Source of the DNA: CAZOVB01 sp964583095
Lineage (GTDB): Bacteria > Planctomycetota > Phycisphaerae > SM23-33
DNA: 64,000 nt
Assembly (NCBI GenBank): GCA_964583095.1
Contig: CAZOVB010000007.1
Coordinates: 49,228-113,227 of the forward strand
Reading direction: 5' to 3'
Shown here: one piece after another, positions 59,670 through 64,000 of the stretch
Position numbering within the stretch: the first letter of the stretch is position 1
Layout: each line of letters starts with the position of its first letter
The notes under the pieces: generated by a model
The model's input: the letters and a program-made list of their open reading frames with translations, nothing else
What the model was told of the DNA's origin: nothing
The model's database searches: none
Position numbers and translations under genes: made by a program

Positions 59670-60395
59670 CTACTCCTTGTCAGCTGAGCCGGACAGGCGG
59701 CTGATCCAGCCGGAAATGGACCCGCTCGAGGACACCGGTGCGTCCGATTGGGCGACCTCGGAAGATTCCAGGTGTTCGATTGCGTCAATGCCCATCTTCA
59801 CGAACAGCTTTACCTCGAACTCCCGGACCACCATCTGGTCCCGAAGGATCACGTCACTGCTGATCAGGTCGGCCCGGTCGACGAACTCCATCGACTCCAG
59901 GGCCTCGAGATACCGGGCCAGGTCGCGGTCCGTGCCCCCCTTGACGAAACCCGTCAGAACCATCTCCGTGTAGTACTGGGCGTCGCCCTTGGAACGGATG
60001 ATCCGACCGGCGCGGTTCTTCTTGGTCTTCTCGTTGAGATAGATCTCCATCTTGCGAAGGCGGATCGTCTCCGGGCAGCAAAGCGAAGCCTTGGCCATCA
60101 GGAAGCTGCGAGGCAGCTTCTCCATCAGGTCGGAGGTGTCCTTCGCACGCTTTTCCATCAGCGACTTGCGCTGCTCCAGATCATGCATGGTCGAGATAAC
60201 CTGCTCGGTACGCCTGTATTGCTCGTTCACCGCCAACTGGTCTTCACGAAGGCTCTGGTGCTTCTCGTCCGAAACACGAGACGCCCACCAGACACCGGCC
60301 ATGATGATCCCAAAGAGCACCACGCACAGAACGCTCGCGCGGAATTGAGCCTGCTTCTTGGCATAGTCGTCGGGCAGAAGGTTGATCGTACTCAT
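59670..60395 (-). CDS. pilN: Type IV pilus assembly protein PilN
   Basis: A 241-residue protein starting MSTINLLPDDYAKKQ, the INLLP motif that binds PilM in the cytoplasm, followed by one membrane helix (ASVLCVVLFGIIMAGVWWA), a coiled coil and a periplasmic ferredoxin-like domain. Spacing to pilM is 9 nt and to pilO 4 nt. The C-terminal Ser-rich tail is longer than usual. Confidence 0.9.
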   Translation of the reverse strand: MSTINLLPDDYAKKQAQFRASVLCVVLFGIIMAGVWWASRVSDEKHQSLREDQLAVNEQYRRTEQVISTMHDLEQRKSLMEKRAKDTSDLMEKLPRSFLMAKASLCCPETIRLRKMEIYLNEKTKKNRAGRIIRSKGDAQYYTEMVLTGFVKGGTDRDLARYLEALESMEFVDRADLISSDVILRDQMVVREFEVKLFVKMGIDAIEHLESSEVAQSDAPVSSSGSISGWISRLSGSADKE

Positions 60396-60404
60396 GATGG
60401 CACC

Positions 60405-61481
60405 TTACGCGGCCTCTTCTTCGCCGCCGAGAGACAGTCCGATCGCCACCGCCCAGTTCGGCTGGGGATCGTCACCGGTCAGGGTCGTTGCTTCGCTGCG
60501 GGAAATCCGAACCAACGGATCCCCGATCTGGGCCGGCAGATTCAGCTTGCGGGCAATCATCTGGCACAGGCGGCGGTCATAGGCCTGGCCGCCAACGAAT
60601 ATGCTCCGCTCGATCCCCTGGTTCCGGAAGACCGACTCGTAATAACGCACGCACTGGACCAGTTCCTCGGTGAGCAAGCCGATCGGCTCTTCCAACGCCT
60701 CGTAGGCCTGCTCAACGTCGATCGACGCCTCCTGACCCGAGCAAAGAAGCTGCCGCTGCTGGGCGGCCTGGCCCACAGAAATCTCAAGATTCTTCGAGAT
60801 TGCCTCGTCCAGCGCCTGGCCCCCGATGGCAAGATTCCGGGCGAAAACGATCCGGGCGCCCTGCGAGAAAACCACCTGCGTGGTATTAAAGCCGATGTCC
60901 ACGAACAGAATCGTCCGAGAACTGTCGCTGGCACGGCGGAACAGCCGCGCGAAACACTCGACGATCGCACACGGCTCGATGTTGATGCCCTTGACATTCA
61001 GGCCGCTCTTGGTCACCGCGCGGGTCAAGTTCTCGACATCCTTGCGAAGCGCACAGACGACGATCACCTCCTGCTTCGGGTCGCCCTCGCCAAAGGCTTC
61101 CCCAGCCACTACATGCCGCATCACCGTCTCCGAAATCGGATACGGAAGCTTGTTGGCCATCTCGGCGCGAATCGCGGGGACAATGCCCCCCGCGGCGCCT
61201 TTGGGAATCTTGACGTGGTGGACGAACGTCGCGCTGGCCGGGATGGACACAATGCAGTTGCGTCCCCGGAACCTCCCGGCCCGAACAGTCTGCTTCAACA
61301 CCTTCGTAAGACCCCCCAGCCGCGCCGAATCCAGTGGAGACGACGAGGGAGGGACCTCTGCCGAGGCGTTGGCAATCAACTCTCGACTGCCGTCGACGCT
61401 GTGCAACTGGGCGATCTTGAGCGTTTGAGACCCAAGATCCACGCCGATCGGCAGTACCGATCCTTTGCTTCCTGTAGACAT
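60405..61481 (-). CDS. pilM: Type IV pilus assembly ATPase-like protein PilM
   Basis: A 358-residue actin-like cytoplasmic protein, first gene of the operon. The ATP-binding motifs are GVDLGSQTLKIAQL (phosphate 1) and LFVDIGFNTTQVVF (phosphate 2), with adenosine region SIFVGGQAYDRRL. It binds the PilN N-terminus. GGGAGA lies about 6 nt upstream of the ATG. The 307-nt upstream region carries hairpins that may regulate the operon. Confidence 0.92.
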   Translation of the reverse strand: MSTGSKGSVLPIGVDLGSQTLKIAQLHSVDGSRELIANASAEVPPSSSPLDSARLGGLTKVLKQTVRAGRFRGRNCIVSIPASATFVHHVKIPKGAAGGIVPAIRAEMANKLPYPISETVMRHVVAGEAFGEGDPKQEVIVVCALRKDVENLTRAVTKSGLNVKGINIEPCAIVECFARLFRRASDSSRTILFVDIGFNTTQVVFSQGARIVFARNLAIGGQALDEAISKNLEISVGQAAQQRQLLCSGQEASIDVEQAYEALEEPIGLLTEELVQCVRYYESVFRNQGIERSIFVGGQAYDRRLCQMIARKLNLPAQIGDPLVRISRSEATTLTGDDPQPNWAVAIGLSLGGEEEAA

Positions 61482-61788
61482 TTCGCTCTCCCATCACATC
61501 GCGGCACGGGCGGCGAGCACCGCCGGCCAAAGGGAACGAACCAGGAGCGCGGATGGACCTGCCTCCACTGGGCCTGCCGCTGCGCACTTGCGCAGCCTGG
61601 GCCGGGCAGCAAGAGTCGGTGACGTTTGCGATGCACCAACAGGAAACATACGATCCAGGCTTGCTCCGTGGCAAAATTGATACGATCCTACGAGCCGTCC
61701 CTGACATTATCGGGGCATGCACGTCTGGCTTTAGCAGTCCCTTCGGATTTGCCCCCTCAACCAGAAATGTCTCGCCCCAAAACCGCAG
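61482..61788 (-). other. Leader region of the pil operon with structured elements
   Basis: No gene is seen in these 307 nt between hemW and pilM. A perfect hairpin GCTGCGCA/TGCGCAGC lies at 61579-61596. Further upstream, 61693-61760 on the minus strand reads GGGCAAATCC, GAAG, GGACTGCTAAAGCC, then a stem AGCC/GGCT with an inner CCC/GGG. The order GCAAA - small GNRA-like hairpin - GC(U)AAAGCC is reminiscent of the c-di-GMP-I (GEMM) aptamer, but the closing stem and 3' half are not convincing. I see no terminator. Confidence 0.35.
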
Positions 61789-62967
61789 CTACCCCTCGGC
61801 CAGGAAGTCCGCCATAACAGAATCTGCCACAAACCAGGCACTGCGGGCAATACGAAGCCCATCCTCCGTCAACTCGATCGTCCCCAAAGACTTGTGACGC
61901 CCGACCGTCTCGCCAAACGCCTCGGCCACATCCACCCCGAAACGATCGGCAAACGCCCGACGGTCGATCCCGTCCCGCATCCGAAGAAGCAGCATCACCG
62001 TCTCTGCCATGTGAGCCCTGCCAACAAGCTCCTCGCTCCGGCTGGGCGGCTCAGTGCCCCCCAGAAGCGATTCGATATAAACCTCCAGATCCGCACAGGT
62101 AGTGCTCCGCCGGCCAAAAACGTAACTCGCCGCCCAGGGCCCCAGCCCCACGTATCCCTCGTTACGCCAGTAGACCTGGTTGTGCTCGCTGCGGGCCCCG
62201 CCACGGGCAAAGTTCGACAACTCGTAAGGATCGTAACCCGCATCGCTGAGAACCTCCACCGCCAGAAAGTACATCTCCTCCTGCAACGTATCGGCCGGGA
62301 GTTCCACCTGCCCCAGCCGAACCTGCTCGCTCAGCCGGGCCGATTCGTCTAAACTCAAACAGTAACAACTGATGTGCGCCGGCTCCAGGGCGATCGCCTC
62401 GCCCAGACTCACCCGCCAAGAATCCAACCCCTGTCCCGGAAAACCGTATATCAGGTCCAGGCTCAGATTCCCGATCCCCCAATGCCGCGCCCGGGCCAGC
62501 GACTCCCCGATCTGCCTGCCGCAATGCCGTCGGCCCAGCCACGCAAGCTCCGTATCCACAAAGCTCTGGGCCCCCACCGAGAGCCGATTGACCCCCGCCT
62601 CAGCCAGCATCTGCGCCCGCAGATCATCCAGATCCGCAGGATTCGTCTCGAACGTGTACTCCCTCACCTCCCGGCCGGGCCCCGCCAGCAGGGCCAGAAG
62701 ACGCCCAAGATGCTCCGCCTCCAGGCACGTCGGACTGCCTCCCCCGACATACAACGTCCCGGCCGGACGGGACAGAACGCCCCCCCGAAGCGACATCTCC
62801 GCCTCCAGGGCCTGAAGGTAACCCTCCGCCAGGCCCAGCCTGTCCGGCTCCGAATAGAACCCGCAGTACCGGCACTTGCTCGGACAAAACGGTACGTGTA
62901 CGTACAGACTCCCGGGCCGGGCCCGCGAAACTTCGTCCCGTTTTTCCTTGCAGCTTTCCGGGCACAT
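61789..62967 (-). CDS. hemW: HemW-like radical SAM protein
   Basis: A 392-residue member of the HemW/coproporphyrinogen-dehydrogenase-like radical SAM family. The cluster motif is YVHVPFCPSKCRYCGF (C-x3-C-x2-C), and GGGSPTCLE, RLSVGAQSF, SLDLIYGFPGQ and HNQVYWRNEGYVGLGPWA are the family blocks. HemW handles heme and is not a true HemN oxidase; the C-terminal domain here fits HemW. ATG 62967 begins the conserved N-terminus; the frame reads on to 63249 without homology. Divergent from the FHA gene (91 nt). Confidence 0.88.
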   Translation of the reverse strand: MCPESCKEKRDEVSRARPGSLYVHVPFCPSKCRYCGFYSEPDRLGLAEGYLQALEAEMSLRGGVLSRPAGTLYVGGGSPTCLEAEHLGRLLALLAGPGREVREYTFETNPADLDDLRAQMLAEAGVNRLSVGAQSFVDTELAWLGRRHCGRQIGESLARARHWGIGNLSLDLIYGFPGQGLDSWRVSLGEAIALEPAHISCYCLSLDESARLSEQVRLGQVELPADTLQEEMYFLAVEVLSDAGYDPYELSNFARGGARSEHNQVYWRNEGYVGLGPWAASYVFGRRSTTCADLEVYIESLLGGTEPPSRSEELVGRAHMAETVMLLLRMRDGIDRRAFADRFGVDVAEAFGETVGRHKSLGTIELTEDGLRIARSAWFVADSVMADFLAEG

Positions 62968-63058
62968 CTTAAAATTAACAGTCCTATCTATAAGCTGTTG
63001 CCACGTCGCGCCGCCCGCCGGCCCGACCAACACTGAGCGACAAAAGGCAGGATACCGC

Positions 63059-63586
63059 ATGGACGTACAACTCGTGATGTTCAAATCGAGCGGAGAACGA
63101 AAAGACTTTCCCGTCTCCGGAAAAAACACCGTCATAGGCCGCGGAGAAGACTGCGACCTGCGAATCCCCCTGCTGAGCGTCTCCAGGCACCATTGCCAGC
63201 TCACCGCAGATGGCGACAAACTCCTCTGCCGCGACCTGGGCTCCTCCAACGGAACCTACGTCAACAACCAGCGCGTTACCGAAACCGACCTCAACGCCGG
63301 TGACCGACTCGCCGTGGGACCCGTCATCTTCACCATACAGATCGACGGAAAACCAGAGCAGATCAAACCCGTCAAGTCGCGAGGCCAGAAGATGGCCGAC
63401 TCCTCCGCCGGCAATCCCCCCGCGCAGACACCCGACCTCCAGGACGAGGAAGACGAGGAAATCGTCGACCTCGAAACCGGCGATGTCTTCAGCGGAACCG
63501 ACGAGGACGAGGACATCGACCCCATCGCCGCACTCCAGGCCCTGGCCGACGAAGACGAAGACGAGGACGAGGAAGACGACATCTGA
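63059..63586 (+). CDS. FHA-domain protein with acidic tail
   Basis: A 175-residue cytosolic protein. The FHA domain (about 18-95) has GRGEDCDLRIP, SVSRHHCQL, and DLGSSNGTYVNNQRV, the full set of phosphothreonine-binding residues (Arg, Ser, His, Asn). The C-terminal 50 residues are almost pure Asp/Glu with repeated DEDED runs. It is a likely reader of Ser/Thr kinase targets; the Pkn gene in this window is a candidate partner only by class. AGGA lies 7 nt before ATG 63059. Confidence 0.85.
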   Translation: MDVQLVMFKSSGERKDFPVSGKNTVIGRGEDCDLRIPLLSVSRHHCQLTADGDKLLCRDLGSSNGTYVNNQRVTETDLNAGDRLAVGPVIFTIQIDGKPEQIKPVKSRGQKMADSSAGNPPAQTPDLQDEEDEEIVDLETGDVFSGTDEDEDIDPIAALQALADEDEDEDEEDDI

Positions 63587-64000
63587 GCTTCCCCCTCCCC
63601 CCCCATTTTCGCTCTGCCACTCTTGGACCATTCGCGCAATCTCCCTGTCCCGAAATCCGCGAAAATCCTTGGCCCACGGAAAAACGCCACCCCCAGCTAC
63701 CGGATCCGAACAATCCAACCCCATCAACCCATGGTTCGCAATTCCTGTAATACTTTTCCCTATAATACCTTACAATTCTTGTGCCTCTCCTTTTCGCTCT
63801 CGCTTTCCATCCGCAATTAACCCGCAATTGACTTCAAAATCCCGCAAGGAGAGCGCAATACGCTTCAAGAACCCACCCCCGCAGACGCCCGAACCTTCAA
63901 CCGACTTCAAAAACTTCAAACAGGCCATCTGGCCCCGATTCTTGGACCATTTGCGCAGTATCGAGCGAGCGAAGCGAGTCGAGATGCGCAGTATCGAGCG
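63587..64000. other. Gene-free right edge with repeats
   Basis: No convincing gene in 414 nt. It contains two copies of TCTTGGACCATTYGCGCA (63621-63638 and 63940-63957), a TATAAT at 63761-63766 without a good -35, and the start of a 33-bp tandem repeat at the very end. Confidence 0.5.
63952..64000. repeat. Tandem repeat, 33-bp period, cut by window end
   Basis: TGCGCAGTATCGAGCG at 63952-63967 recurs at 63985-64000, a 33-nt step. The rest of the unit is GAGCGAAGCGAGTCGAGA-like. The array may continue past the edge. Confidence 0.5.

Noticed and set aside
59748..61622. Plus-strand frame of 624 codons opposite pilN and pilM
   Set aside because: The minus strand encodes an unbroken pil operon with all motifs, so this is a codon-bias shadow.
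63761..63766. Perfect TATAAT near the right edge
   Set aside because: No acceptable -35 at 16-18 nt and no gene downstream within the window.
1..64000. tRNA, rRNA, CRISPR array, integrase or transposase genes
   Set aside because: I looked for T-loop consensus sequences, regularly spaced repeats and recombinase motifs and found none that hold up. The only multi-copy sequences are the short repeats listed.

Overview
The window is GC-rich, gene-dense bacterial chromosome with no rRNA, tRNA, CRISPR array or intact mobile element that I could see. Several traits together point to Planctomycetota, most likely a Phycisphaerae-like lineage. These are a PEP-CTERM protein, a Pkn-type kinase with a DMG motif, an STAS/anti-sigma cassette, a sulfatase remnant, GTP-dependent PEP carboxykinase, secreted and six-hairpin glycosidase-like proteins, and a pil/gsp assembly operon. 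This placement is an inference from gene content; there is no marker rRNA. Starts are mostly ATG with clear Shine-Dalgarno sequences, a few are TTG or GTG, and short ATGA-type overlaps are common.

Layout. 1-4 kb: the end of a Gfo/Idh/MocA oxidoreductase, a polyprenyl glycosylphosphotransferase and mnmE. 4-5 kb (minus): hpt and a bPH2-like membrane protein. 5-10 kb: a large secreted protein, a yjbQ/zinc-ribbon pair and a TIGR03960-type radical SAM protein. 10-16 kb: pyrK, then the overlapping run argH-thiL-tsaE and a six-hairpin glycosidase-like gene. 16-25 kb: pckG with a good promoter and terminator, a secreted glycosidase-like protein, a GH63-like enzyme and a divergent PEP-CTERM gene with a structured leader, and an exported MsrA. 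25-28 kb: modABC with a candidate operator. 28-32 kb: an aminotransferase/amidotransferase pair, a membrane protein and pta. 32-35 kb: STAS / RsbW-like kinase / STAS, plus a Ser/Thr kinase. 35-42 kb: a radical SAM protein, sppA, a GGCT fusion protein and a beta-CASP nuclease. 42-45 kb: a dynamin-like GTPase. 45-50 kb: an intergenic region with a candidate small RNA, then a heterodimeric ABC exporter behind a leader peptide and terminator. 50-53 kb: small proteins, a sulfatase remnant and a MATE exporter. 53-61.5 kb: a nine-gene type IV pilus/type II secretion assembly operon (pilM, N, O, a PilP/GspC-like gene, pilB, pilT, pilC and two prepilins) ending in a strong terminator. 61.8-63.6 kb: a hemW-like gene and a divergent FHA-domain gene.

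Four observations deserve most attention. (1) A minus-strand candidate small RNA of about 119 nt at 45604-45722 has a TTGACA-17-TAAGAT promoter, three hairpins, two C-rich loops and a 10-bp terminator stem with six U. (2) The ABC exporter operon is preceded by its own promoter, a 20-codon ORF with a strong Shine-Dalgarno, a long hairpin and a U7 terminator, an arrangement like attenuation of bmrCD. (3) A gamma-glutamylcyclotransferase domain is fused to a domain with glutamine-synthetase-like signatures, suggesting a new amide-bond enzyme. (4) Two structured leaders, upstream of the PEP-CTERM gene and of the pil operon, may be riboswitch- or attenuator-like.
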